This document shows positions 1 through 7,666 of a stretch of DNA of 64,000 nt, piece after piece. The position numbers and the translations under genes are program-made. A model generated the notes under the pieces. It did no database searches, had not been told where the DNA came from, and was given only the letters and a program-made list of their open reading frames with translations. Location of the stretch: positions 62,001-126,000 of the forward strand of contig JAFYVN010000002.1 in assembly GCA_017549105.1 (NCBI GenBank), in the 5' to 3' direction. The DNA comes from Clostridia bacterium. GTDB taxonomy: Bacteria > Bacillota > Clostridia > Oscillospirales > Acutalibacteraceae. Numbering within the stretch: position 1 is the first letter of the stretch; the number at the start of each line of letters is the position of its first letter.

Positions 1-268
1 AAGCATCTCTTCGCTCAAAGCCCTTCAATATAATCGCAGTATTATTTTTGTTGAAAAAGCCAATGTGATATTGTAACAAAAAACGAGGTGGTATTTTGTG
101 CATTTTAACTTTTTTGAAATAAAATTTTACTGCATATATGCACCTCAAAAACAGCCATACTATATCTGTACATAATCGAAAAAAGCAGATTTTGTCGAAA
201 AATCGAAAAAACAACAAAAAAATTACAGTTTTTCAACAAAAATATGACATATTTTTTAAATAAAAGTC
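1..268. other. AT-rich intergenic sequence left of murA
   Basis: No gene is convincing in this stretch. It is strongly AT-rich. The only possible reading frame is a 25-codon GTG-started one at 98-175 behind a GAGGTGG sequence, with no recognisable product. A TGTCGAA heptamer at 193-199 matches the core of a Spo0A box but stands alone. The stretch probably belongs to the murA upstream region. Confidence 0.5.
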
Positions 269-297
269 TTTTCAAAACAAAAAAAAGGTGATATAAT
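269..297 (+). promoter_or_regulatory. Sigma-A-type promoter of murA
   Basis: A perfect TATAAT at 292-297 lies 17 bases after TTTTCA at 269-274, which is a weak -35 box. Spacing and position, about 65 bases before the murA start, fit a housekeeping promoter. Confidence 0.55.
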
Positions 298-362
298 CTT
301 TATATCTATGATTTTAAGTTTCTTTTTTCGATATATAAAAACCAAACGAAAGAGGGAGAGTC

Positions 363-1655
363 TTGGAAAAATTTGTTATCAACGGCGGCACACCTCTGCA
401 CGGTGAAGTTGAAATCAGCGGTGCAAAAAATGCTGCCCTTGCGATTATCCCCGCTGCGATTCTTTCGCAGGATGTGTGTGTAATTGAAAATCTTCCATGT
501 TCAATAAGCGACATCAGCTATATGATGAAGATTCTCAAGCAAATCGGCGCACAAATCAGAGTCATCAACAAAAGCACAATTGAAATAGATTCACGCTACG
601 TCAATTCATATGTTATCTCCCACGATATGACAAAGCATCTCAGAGCATCCTATTATTTTATCGGAGCTCTTCTCGGCAGATTTTCAAGAGCTAAGGTTTC
701 GATGCCCGGCGGATGCTATCTCGGTCCCCGTCCCATCGACCAGCATATCAAGGGTTTTGAGCTTCTCGGTGCAACTGTTTCGGTTGAAGACAACGCGATT
801 GTTGATGCAAAAGCTGATAAGCTTATCGGCAGTCCTATTTATCTTGATATGGCTTCTGTCGGTGCAACAGTCAATATTCTTCTTGCGGCAGTCAAAGCAA
901 AAGGTCTTACAATTATCGAAAACGCGGCAAAAGAACCCCACATAGTTGACCTTGCAAACTTCCTCAACTCTATGGGCGCAGATGTCAGAGGCGCAGGCAC
1001 CGACGTTATCAAAATCAGAGGTGTGGACCAGCTTCACGGATGCACATATTCTATTATTCCCGACCAGATTGAGGCAGGCACTTTTATGGTTGCCGCAGCT
1101 GCAACCTACGGAGATGTTCTTATTAAAAACGTTATTCCCAAGCATCTTGAATCAATTTCAAGCAAGCTTGTCGAATGCGGTGCCGAGGTTGAAGAATTTG
1201 ACGACGCCGTCAGAGTTTCACTCAACAGACGCCCCGATAAATGCAACATCAAAACTATGCCCCATCCCGGTTTCCCCACCGATATGCAACCTCAGATGGC
1301 AGTTCTTCTCGCTCTTGCGGATGGAACCAGCATCATCTCCGAGAGCGTGTGGTCTAACCGATTCAAATATACCGAACAGCTCAACCGTATGGGCGCCAAC
1401 ATCAAAGCCGACGGTCAGCTTGCCGTTGTTCAGGGCGTTGAACAGCTCAAAGGCGCACCGGTAAAAGCCGACGACCTTCGTGCAGGTGCTGCAATGCTTA
1501 TTGCAGGAGTTGCGGCAAACGGCATAACTGAAATCGAAGATATCTACCATATCGACAGAGGTTATGAAGATGTTGTTGAGAAATTCAGAGGAATCGGTGC
1601 GGACATCAAACGTCTTTATTATCCCGATCCCAATGCTCTTACCGATGCAGGTTGA
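363..1655 (+). CDS. murA: UDP-N-acetylglucosamine 1-carboxyvinyltransferase (MurA)
   Basis: MurA transfers enolpyruvate from phosphoenolpyruvate to UDP-GlcNAc, the first committed step of peptidoglycan synthesis, in the cytoplasm. The 430-residue length is typical for the family. SGAKNAAL carries the conserved Lys22, and PGGCYLGPRP carries the active-site cysteine (Cys118) that fosfomycin alkylates, so a sensitive-type active site is expected. The start is TTG; GGGAG sits just upstream and no other start fits the conserved N-terminus. Many Clostridia have two paralogues (murA/murZ), and which one this is cannot be decided here. A hairpin at 1693-1724 ends the transcript. Confidence 0.96.
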   Translation: MEKFVINGGTPLHGEVEISGAKNAALAIIPAAILSQDVCVIENLPCSISDISYMMKILKQIGAQIRVINKSTIEIDSRYVNSYVISHDMTKHLRASYYFIGALLGRFSRAKVSMPGGCYLGPRPIDQHIKGFELLGATVSVEDNAIVDAKADKLIGSPIYLDMASVGATVNILLAAVKAKGLTIIENAAKEPHIVDLANFLNSMGADVRGAGTDVIKIRGVDQLHGCTYSIIPDQIEAGTFMVAAAATYGDVLIKNVIPKHLESISSKLVECGAEVEEFDDAVRVSLNRRPDKCNIKTMPHPGFPTDMQPQMAVLLALADGTSIISESVWSNRFKYTEQLNRMGANIKADGQLAVVQGVEQLKGAPVKADDLRAGAAMLIAGVAANGITEIEDIYHIDRGYEDVVEKFRGIGADIKRLYYPDPNALTDAG

Positions 1656-1679
1656 TTTTTGCATTTCGTAATATATAAT
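1652..1679 (+). promoter_or_regulatory. Possible promoter upstream of the WalJ-like gene
   Basis: TTGATT at 1652-1657 and TATAAT at 1674-1679 are 16 bases apart, between murA and the next gene. The murA terminator hairpin lies downstream of it, so a transcript from here would have to read through that hairpin. It may be fortuitous. Confidence 0.35.
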
Positions 1680-1692
1680 GTATATAAATTAT

Positions 1693-1724
1693 GAGGACTG
1701 CTCTTACCGAACAGTCCTCTTTTA
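1693..1724 (+). terminator. Intrinsic terminator after murA
   Basis: GAGGACTG (1693-1700) pairs perfectly with CAGTCCTC (1712-1719) across an 11-base loop and is followed by TTTTA. The T-run is short, so termination may be partial. Confidence 0.65.
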
Positions 1725-1742
1725 GTATCGAAAGGTATTTTT

Positions 1743-2528
1743 ATGGCAAAATTTTGTTCACTTTTTTCATCAAGCGACGGCAATTGCACATACATAGGCT
1801 GTTCGCAGGGCGGTATACTTATTGACGTAGGCGTAAGTGCCAAAAGAACCGAGCTTGCTCTTGCAGATATAGGTGTTGCGCCGTCATCGCTTGCCGCAAT
1901 TTTTGTTACTCACGAACACAGTGACCATATCAAAGGCATAAGAGTTTTTGCGGAGCGTCACGGAATAAAAGTATATTCATCACCGGGAACTCTTGCCGGA
2001 ATGGAAGAACTCGGTGCGGTAACCGCAAAAACTAAAACCGATATAATTCCCGAAAGCGGAATTGAAGCGGGCGGGATGTTTGTGCGTGCATTCAGAACAC
2101 CCCACGACAGCCGTGAAAGCACGGGTTACAGCATAGTTACGCCCGACGGAAAAAGACTTTCGGTTGCAACCGATATAGGAATGATAACCGAAAACATTAT
2201 GAATTCCGTATACGGAAGCGACCTTATTCTGCTTGAATCAAACCACGATGTGGGAATGCTTCAGAACGGTCCGTATCCCTATTTTCTCAAGCAAAGAATT
2301 CTTTCGGATCACGGACATCTTTCCAACGAAAACTGTGCAAAAACAGCGGTAAAACTTATGGAATCAGGCACAACCCGTTTTGTTTTGGGACATTTAAGCA
2401 AAGAAAACAATATGCCTTCTCTCGCCTTTGAAACAACACGCTCTGCAATGACAATGGCAGGTGCAAAAGAAAATATCGACTACCTTCTGAGCGTTGCAGG
2501 CAACAACAATCCCGTTATTGCTCTGTAA
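1743..2528 (+). CDS. walJ: MBL-fold metallohydrolase, WalJ/YycJ family
   Basis: This is a 261-residue metallo-beta-lactamase-fold protein. The metal-binding signature HEHSDH (His57, His59, Asp61, His62) follows the usual N-terminal beta strands, and later histidines in DSRESTGY- and LSDHGHLS-type segments complete the site. The family includes Bacillus YycJ/WalJ, a putative 5'-exonuclease linked to coordination of cell division with wall metabolism. Here the gene is not beside walRK but sits near murA and an M23 peptidase. GAAAGG precedes the ATG. The 3' end overlaps the convergent M23 gene by 14 bases. The family call is firm; the physiological role is inferred from homologues. Confidence 0.85.
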   Translation: MAKFCSLFSSSDGNCTYIGCSQGGILIDVGVSAKRTELALADIGVAPSSLAAIFVTHEHSDHIKGIRVFAERHGIKVYSSPGTLAGMEELGAVTAKTKTDIIPESGIEAGGMFVRAFRTPHDSRESTGYSIVTPDGKRLSVATDIGMITENIMNSVYGSDLILLESNHDVGMLQNGPYPYFLKQRILSDHGHLSNENCAKTAVKLMESGTTRFVLGHLSKENNMPSLAFETTRSAMTMAGAKENIDYLLSVAGNNNPVIAL

Positions 2529-3600
2529 TTTCAGCAACATTGACCGTTGTAAGATGTCGCATATTTTCGGGATATGATTCATCAAAAATATCGTAAACCC
2601 TTTTATATTCACCGGTTTCACTGTCCTTGATAACCGATGCTTTGTTCTTATTGAGCAATTCAACAATCGAATACATATCAATCCATATCTGGTTGGTTCC
2701 CTCTTTCTGAACCTCGTTGAAAATCAGTTGCATTCCGAGGTGAAGATGCGGAACCTTCATTCCGTTTACATTTTCTTCTTCGGAATATCCCGTCATACCG
2801 AGATATCCGATAACCTCTCCCGCCTTAACGGCAGAACCGATTTCAAGACCCTCTCTGTAGGGTCTGTTTCTTCTTAAATGTGCATAATAATATGAGCGTT
2901 TTCCGTCAAAACTGCGGATTGCAATGCGCCATCCTCCGTAGCGGTTCCAGCCGATCGCTTCAACAGTTCCGCCCTCAACGGAAATAACAGGAGTTCCGAT
3001 TGAACCCATCAAGTCATTACCGAGATGGCGTCTTTTATAGCCGTATGAACGGGACACTCCGAAATCGTCATAGTGACTGAACCAGAAGCCTTCCGCAATG
3101 GGAGAATACGCTTTTAATCCGTAACCCTCGATAATCTTTATTCCGACGTTTCCGTCGGGTGCGGCTTTTGTGTACTCGCCAATCATTCCACCAAGAACAG
3201 CGCCGTACGCTTCTTTATAAAACCAATAATATTTATTGGTTGCCATAAGGTCGTCAACCGTTGTCACGCTGTTCACCGCTTCGACAAGCTTATCGAGCTG
3301 TGATTGCTTATAGCCGCTCCAGTTTCCGCCGTTTTTGCAGGCAAGAAATGACAACGTATCTATCCACGATAAATGTTTTTCTGATCCGAAGGTTGAAATA
3401 TCAAGTTCCATCGCATCTCTCAGAGCATTGTAAGGAATGGAAAAATCAACCCATTTTATGTATTTTTCTGTTGTTGTTTCTTCTTTTACGGCAATGGCAG
3501 ATTCCTTGGCACCGTCAGAAAAACGAACTGCAAAAAGCCCGCATACTATCACAAATCCGCATGCTGCAAGAATAATAATACGGTTTTTCAGCATATTCAA
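2515..3600 (-). CDS. Membrane-anchored M23 (LytM-type) peptidase-like protein
   Basis: The 361-residue product has an N-terminal membrane segment (about residues 7-25), a linker, an alpha-helical middle region and a C-terminal M23 domain. Metal ligands look intact: HLGND (His192, Asp196) and PHLHLG (His285, His287), with the YYYAHL strand between them. M23 enzymes cut peptidoglycan cross-bridges or stem peptides outside the membrane; some homologues are inactive regulators, but this one keeps the ligands. The start is TTG at 3600, with GGAG nine bases upstream; an ATG two codons later is the alternative. It is transcribed away from rlmH and converges on walJ. Confidence 0.85.
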   Translation of the reverse strand: MNMLKNRIIILAACGFVIVCGLFAVRFSDGAKESAIAVKEETTTEKYIKWVDFSIPYNALRDAMELDISTFGSEKHLSWIDTLSFLACKNGGNWSGYKQSQLDKLVEAVNSVTTVDDLMATNKYYWFYKEAYGAVLGGMIGEYTKAAPDGNVGIKIIEGYGLKAYSPIAEGFWFSHYDDFGVSRSYGYKRRHLGNDLMGSIGTPVISVEGGTVEAIGWNRYGGWRIAIRSFDGKRSYYYAHLRRNRPYREGLEIGSAVKAGEVIGYLGMTGYSEEENVNGMKVPHLHLGMQLIFNEVQKEGTNQIWIDMYSIVELLNKNKASVIKDSETGEYKRVYDIFDESYPENMRHLTTVNVAEITEQ

Positions 3601-3644
3601 AAAGCATCACTCCGTTAAGAAATTATCAAACCAAGGAGATTAAT

Positions 3645-4127
3645 ATGATTAACATAAACATTATATGTATCGGTAAACTGAAAGAGGATTATCTTCGCTC
3701 TGCCTGTGCCGAATACGAAAAAAGACTCGGTGCATTCTGTAAACTGAAAATCACCGAACTTGCTCCCGCAAGGCTCCCCGAAAACCCGAATGACGCTCAG
3801 ATTGAAGCTGCTCTTGCCGATGAAAGTGAAAGAATTCTATCAAAAATCTCAAACAGCGATGCGGTGTTTGCGCTCTGCATTGAAGGAAAAGAGCTGTCCT
3901 CAGAAAACTTTTCCAAAGAGATTGAAAAATGTGCTGTTTCGGGTTTCGGTTCGATTAGTTTTGTTATCGGCGGTTCACACGGTCTTGCGCCTTCGGTCAA
4001 AAGCAGAGCAAAGTTCAGACTCTCTATGAGTCCCATGACCTTCCCTCACCAGCTTGCAAGAGTTATGCTTCTTGAACAGATTTACCGCGCATTTATGATT
4101 TCCAACGGCGGAAAATACCATAAATAG
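3645..4127 (+). CDS. rlmH: 23S rRNA (pseudouridine1915-N3)-methyltransferase RlmH
   Basis: RlmH is a SPOUT-class methyltransferase that methylates pseudouridine 1915 in helix 69 of 23S rRNA on the assembled ribosome. The 160-residue protein ends with the family hallmarks FVIGGSHGL (S-adenosylmethionine-binding knot loop), the segment around SMTFPHQLARV and the C-terminal tail YHK. AAGGAG precedes the ATG with normal spacing. It is a single-gene unit divergent from the M23 peptidase gene. Confidence 0.95.
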   Translation: MININIICIGKLKEDYLRSACAEYEKRLGAFCKLKITELAPARLPENPNDAQIEAALADESERILSKISNSDAVFALCIEGKELSSENFSKEIEKCAVSGFGSISFVIGGSHGLAPSVKSRAKFRLSMSPMTFPHQLARVMLLEQIYRAFMISNGGKYHK

Positions 4128-4231
4128 TCAAAAATCATTCGGCAGTTTTACACCCTTTTCGTCCAAGTTTTATATATTTTTGTTCACATTACCAAAACTT
4201 TCAAAAAACTGAAAAATTAATCAAAAAACTG

Positions 4232-4260
4232 TTGCATATTTTCTTGAAAATGTATAAAAT
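4232..4260 (+). promoter_or_regulatory. Promoter of gapA
   Basis: TTGCAT at 4232-4237 and TAAAAT at 4255-4260 are separated by 17 bases, about 45 bases upstream of the gapA start. A strong GGAGGT ribosome-binding site lies at 4291-4296. Confidence 0.55.
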
Positions 4261-4304
4261 AAATACGGTCAAAAATTAAAAATTATTTTTGGAGGTAATT
4301 TACC

Positions 4305-5321
4305 ATGGCAGTTAAAGTTGCAATTAACGGTTTCGGCCGTATCGGCCGTCTTGCATTCCGTCAGATGTTCGGTGCAGAAGGCTACGAAATCGTTGCTATC
4401 AATGACCTTACAAACCCCGCAATGCTCGCTCACCTTCTCAAGTACGACACAGCTCAGGGCAGATACGCTCTTGCTGATACAGTAGTTGCAGGCGAAGAAA
4501 GCATCACAGTTGACGGCAAAGAAATCAAGATCTACGCAAAAGCTAACGCTGCTGAACTCCCCTGGGGCGAAATCGGTGTTGACGTAGTTCTCGAGTGCAC
4601 AGGTTTCTACTGCTCAAAGGCTAAGAGCCAGGCTCACATCGACGCAGGTGCAAAGAAAGTTGTTATCTCTGCTCCCGCAGGCAACGACCTTCCCACAATC
4701 GTTTACAGCGTAAACGAAGGCACTCTTACAGCTGATGACACAATCATTTCAGCTGCATCATGCACAACAAACTGCCTTGCTCCCATGGCTAAGGCTCTCA
4801 ACGATTATGCTCCCATCCAGAGCGGTATCATGACAACTGTTCACGCTTACACAGGCGATCAGATGGTTCTTGACGGTCCCCACAGAAAGGGCGACTTCAG
4901 AAGAGCAAGAGCTGCTGCTGCTAACATCGTTCCCAACTCAACAGGCGCTGCAAAGGCTATCGGCCTTGTTATCCCCGAGCTCAACGGCAAACTTATCGGT
5001 TCAGCTCAGAGAGTTCCCGTTCCCACAGGTTCAACAACTCTTCTTGTTGCTGTTGTTAAGGGCGACAACATCACTAAGGAAGGCATCAACGCTGCTATGA
5101 AGGCTGCTTCATCAGCTTCATTCGGCTACACAGAAGAAGAACTCGTTTCAAGCGATATCGTTGGTATCACTTACGGTTCACTCTTCGATGCTACTCAGAC
5201 AATGGTTACTAAGATTGAAGACGGCCTCTATCAGGTTCAGGTTGTTTCATGGTATGACAATGAAAACAGCTACACAAGCCAGATGGTTCGTACAATCAAG
5301 TACTTCGCAGAGCTTGCATAA
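4305..5321 (+). CDS. gapA: Glyceraldehyde-3-phosphate dehydrogenase, glycolytic type
   Basis: This enzyme oxidises and phosphorylates glyceraldehyde 3-phosphate to 1,3-bisphosphoglycerate with NAD+. The 338 residues contain the Rossmann motif NGFGRIGR near the N-terminus, the catalytic ASCTTNC (Cys153) and the partner histidine in TTVHAYT (His180). Codon use is very restricted (alanine mostly GCT/GCA, threonine mostly ACA), the bias expected of a very highly expressed gene and clearly stronger than in its neighbours. It is monocistronic, with its own promoter and a strong terminator. Pgk and Tpi are not in this window. Confidence 0.98.
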   Translation: MAVKVAINGFGRIGRLAFRQMFGAEGYEIVAINDLTNPAMLAHLLKYDTAQGRYALADTVVAGEESITVDGKEIKIYAKANAAELPWGEIGVDVVLECTGFYCSKAKSQAHIDAGAKKVVISAPAGNDLPTIVYSVNEGTLTADDTIISAASCTTNCLAPMAKALNDYAPIQSGIMTTVHAYTGDQMVLDGPHRKGDFRRARAAAANIVPNSTGAAKAIGLVIPELNGKLIGSAQRVPVPTGSTTLLVAVVKGDNITKEGINAAMKAASSASFGYTEEELVSSDIVGITYGSLFDATQTMVTKIEDGLYQVQVVSWYDNENSYTSQMVRTIKYFAELA

Positions 5322-5339
5322 TTTAAGCTAAAATTCTCT

Positions 5340-5370
5340 CAAAGGGTCGGCTAACTACCGACCCTTTGTT
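5340..5370 (+). terminator. Intrinsic terminator after gapA
   Basis: AAAGGGTCGG (5341-5350) pairs perfectly with CCGACCCTTT (5359-5368) over a short loop, followed by a few T residues. It separates gapA from the pseudouridine synthase gene. Confidence 0.8.
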
Positions 5371-5391
5371 ATTGATGATCAGAGGTCAGTT

Positions 5392-6117
5392 ATGGGATTG
5401 AAACGTCTTGACAAATTAATAGCTCTCAACTGCAATGTATCGAGAAAAGATGCCCGTAAACTAATAAAAGATGCGGCTGTAACAGTCAATTCAAGGGTTG
5501 TTCTGCGTGCGGAAGAACTTGTCGATGCGGATGTTGATTACATAAGCGTAAAAGGGTATAATTTCACGGCAAAAGAGCACGTTTATATTATGCTCAACAA
5601 ACCGAAAGGTGTTATCAGTGCAACCACAGACCCTTCCAAAAAAACGGTTATCGACATTATTCCTCCGGAACTTAAAAGACGCAGTCTTTTCCCCGCAGGA
5701 AGGCTCGACAGAGACACAACCGGTCTGCTGATTATAACCGACGACGGAGCTTTTTCACATCAGATTATGAGCCCTGCCCACAAGGTTTTCAAAACATATC
5801 ACGCAACGCTATCCTTCCCCATTGATGAGAATGATATCAGAAAATTGGAGGACGGAATCACTCTTGGTGACGGCACGGAGTGTCTGCCTGCCAAAGTGAA
5901 AGCATTCACGACCGATGACGGTTTACCCGCTGCAGAAATCTGCATCAGAGAGGGCAAATATCACCAGGTCAAGCGTATGTTTCACGCTCTGGGCAACAAT
6001 GTTGAGCAACTCCGAAGAGTTCAGATAGGCTCTCTCAAGCTTGATACTTCTCTTGAAGAAGGAGAATGCCGTGAACTGACCGAAGAAGAACTTGAACTTG
6101 TTTTTAAAGATGAATAA
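5392..6117 (+). CDS. Pseudouridine synthase, RsuA/RluB/RluE/RluF family
   Basis: The enzyme isomerises uridine to pseudouridine in rRNA. An N-terminal S4 RNA-binding domain (about residues 3-60) precedes the catalytic domain with the signature GRLDRDTTGLL, in which Asp106 is the catalytic aspartate. The length of 241 residues fits an RsuA-type (16S U516) or RluB-type (23S) enzyme. The short PAGRLDRDTTG environment and overall size favour the RsuA side, but I would not fix the target site. AGAGG lies six bases before the ATG. Confidence 0.9.
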   Translation: MGLKRLDKLIALNCNVSRKDARKLIKDAAVTVNSRVVLRAEELVDADVDYISVKGYNFTAKEHVYIMLNKPKGVISATTDPSKKTVIDIIPPELKRRSLFPAGRLDRDTTGLLIITDDGAFSHQIMSPAHKVFKTYHATLSFPIDENDIRKLEDGITLGDGTECLPAKVKAFTTDDGLPAAEICIREGKYHQVKRMFHALGNNVEQLRRVQIGSLKLDTSLEEGECRELTEEELELVFKDE

Positions 6118-6145
6118 AAGTTGACACATTATCCTGCCTTTGACA

Positions 6146-6172
6146 GCATAGTTTTCAATAATAAGACTATGC
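6146..6172. other. Short inverted repeat before an unknown gene
   Basis: GCATAG (6146-6151) and CTATGC (6167-6172) form an inverted repeat just before the ribosome-binding site of the next gene. TTGACA hexamers occur at 6121 and 6140, but neither has a good -10 box at standard spacing. The repeat could be an operator or a weak hairpin; no further support is visible. Confidence 0.25.
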
Positions 6173-6190
6173 AAAGAAAGGTGAGATAAT

Positions 6191-7027
6191 GTGTTTATTT
6201 TATTAAGAACAGTTGAACCCGAAAACGGATTAATAAACAGAAAAAAGCAGAAAAAAGCGTTAAAAAACAGCTGTGCGGTATCTGTTCCGACCGAAAACGG
6301 TCTGCCGTTTTTTATGCTTGATGTTTTCAGCGGTAAGAAGGGTTTGGACTACCCGCCACTTGAAGAAAAATGCGGTAAGTACGCTTCACGGATAGTTGCT
6401 TCAAGAAAAATCAATCTGCCTGACAAAACGAATCTAAAACGGTTTTTACCCGGATTTTCGAACGGAATCTTCATTTTCAACACGGCATTGGAAATGATAA
6501 GAAATGCAGAAGAAAATCCCGAAAAAATTTCGGTAACGGTAATCGACAGAAACGCTGTGATGTGTGGAAAAATCAACAGTCTTCTCCCTCTGGCATCCTC
6601 GGTCAGAGTGGTCACATCCCGACCCGACCGCTATGCAACAATCTGCAACGGAATATACCAAGAACACGGTGCTTCGGTTATTGTAAGAGCATCCTACGAA
6701 CCGTCGTCAAAAAAAGACATTGTAATCTGCTGTGACGGAGCTACAAACGAGGTTATGAATGAAGCCGCTGTTTTTTCTTTCAAACGCGGTGTATACGGAA
6801 AAATACGTTTTTTCGGAAGCGAAATTCCTCTCATCCCGGCTCACAGAGAAATCGTGCCTGACAGCATCCGTTCGACCGATTTTGCTGCCGCTATCACAGA
6901 ACTTTGTGCAAGCACAGCATACAAATCGTCTTTTTATTCTGATACAGAAACAAACTGCACTTCGAACTGCGGTGTCAATCCGTCAGAATGCCTCAGATGT
7001 TACATTTCAGGTTTTCTAAACACTTGA
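6191..7027 (+). CDS. Uncharacterised protein with a C-terminal cysteine cluster
   Basis: I do not recognise this 278-residue protein. It starts with GTG behind AAAGGTGAG. It has no signal peptide or membrane segment. The middle (about residues 130-200) reads like alternating strands and helices, including ISVTVIDRNAV and SVRVVTSRP, which suggests a Rossmann-like fold without a clear glycine-rich loop. Near the end four cysteines are spaced C-x3-C-x6-C-x2-C (Cys256, 260, 267, 270), a pattern that could bind zinc or an iron-sulfur cluster. It lies between the pseudouridine synthase and greA. The greA promoter overlaps its stop codon, so the two are transcribed separately. Confidence 0.75.
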   Translation: MFILLRTVEPENGLINRKKQKKALKNSCAVSVPTENGLPFFMLDVFSGKKGLDYPPLEEKCGKYASRIVASRKINLPDKTNLKRFLPGFSNGIFIFNTALEMIRNAEENPEKISVTVIDRNAVMCGKINSLLPLASSVRVVTSRPDRYATICNGIYQEHGASVIVRASYEPSSKKDIVICCDGATNEVMNEAAVFSFKRGVYGKIRFFGSEIPLIPAHREIVPDSIRSTDFAAAITELCASTAYKSSFYSDTETNCTSNCGVNPSECLRCYISGFLNT

Positions 7028-7052
7028 CATTATTATTAATATTATATATAAT
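7024..7052 (+). promoter_or_regulatory. Perfect consensus promoter of the greA-lysS-polymer operon
   Basis: TTGACA (7024-7029), 17 bases, TATAAT (7047-7052) match the sigma-A consensus at every position. The -35 box overlaps the stop codon of the upstream gene. Transcription should start near 7059, about 48 bases before greA. Confidence 0.85.
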
Positions 7053-7106
7053 ATAACGGAAAATGGATTCGTATACTAATCATCAATCAAAAGGAGATAT
7101 ATCGAA

Positions 7107-7577
7107 ATGGAAAAACAGACAGTCTTTACCCGTGAGGATTATAACAAACTCAGTGCCAGACTCAATATGCTCAAAACAGAGGGCAGAGACGACATCGCTG
7201 AAAAAATCAAGGAAGCCCGTTCACACGGTGACCTTTCCGAAAACGCAGAATACGATGAGGCGATGAACGAACAGGCTAAGATGGAAGCTGAAATAGCCAA
7301 ACTCGAAGCTGACCTTCGTTACGCAAAAATTCTTGACGAAGAAGAACTCACAACCGAAGCTATCCACATCGGTTCAAAAGTTACTCTTTACGACATGGAT
7401 TTTGAAGAAGAAGTTGAATACAAAATTCTCGGTAAGAGCGACATCGAAAACGGAATCATCTCTGACCTTTCACCCGTTGGTTCAGCTATTATGGGCAAAA
7501 AGGTTGGCGATATCGCTGAAGTTCATACTCCCGGCGGCAAAACTATCAAGATGAAGGTTCTTGCTATTTCAAAATAA
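7107..7577 (+). CDS. greA: Transcription elongation factor GreA
   Basis: GreA binds the secondary channel of RNA polymerase and stimulates cleavage of backtracked transcripts. The 156 residues show an N-terminal antiparallel coiled coil (about 10-75) with the acidic tip segment LSENAEYDEA, and a C-terminal FKBP-like domain containing the VGSAIMGKKVGD strand-turn region. An AAGGAG ribosome-binding site precedes the ATG. It is the first gene behind a consensus promoter and is followed by lysS, a common pairing in Clostridia. A hairpin lies between the two. Confidence 0.97.
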   Translation: MEKQTVFTREDYNKLSARLNMLKTEGRDDIAEKIKEARSHGDLSENAEYDEAMNEQAKMEAEIAKLEADLRYAKILDEEELTTEAIHIGSKVTLYDMDFEEEVEYKILGKSDIENGIISDLSPVGSAIMGKKVGDIAEVHTPGGKTIKMKVLAISK

Positions 7578-7584
7578 AAAATCC

Positions 7585-7626
7585 GGCGATAGGTAACGGA
7601 AGTAACATCTCCTCCTGTCGCCTTTT
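7585..7626 (+). terminator. Hairpin between greA and lysS, probable partial terminator
   Basis: GGCGATAGG (7585-7593) pairs with CCTGTCGCC (7614-7622) through nine pairs including one G-U, followed by TTTTA. Because no second promoter is evident before lysS, the hairpin more likely sets the greA:lysS ratio than ends the operon. A further GACAGGCGA copy at 7631-7639 could offer an alternative pairing. Confidence 0.5.
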
Positions 7627-7666
7627 AAATGACAGGCGAATCCGACAAAGAAAGGGAATCAGAATT

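Noticed and set aside
98-175. A 25-codon GTG frame behind GAGGTGG at the left end
   Set aside because: Very short, AT-rich, no recognisable residues and no conservation evidence.
193-199. TGTCGAA, a possible Spo0A box before murA
   Set aside because: A single heptamer in an AT-rich region is expected by chance, and it lies about 70 bases upstream of the promoter.
684-1145. Antisense frame in murA
   Set aside because: Shadow of the real gene in another frame with no ribosome-binding site; several similar shadows occur opposite lysS, ileS and the glycosidases.
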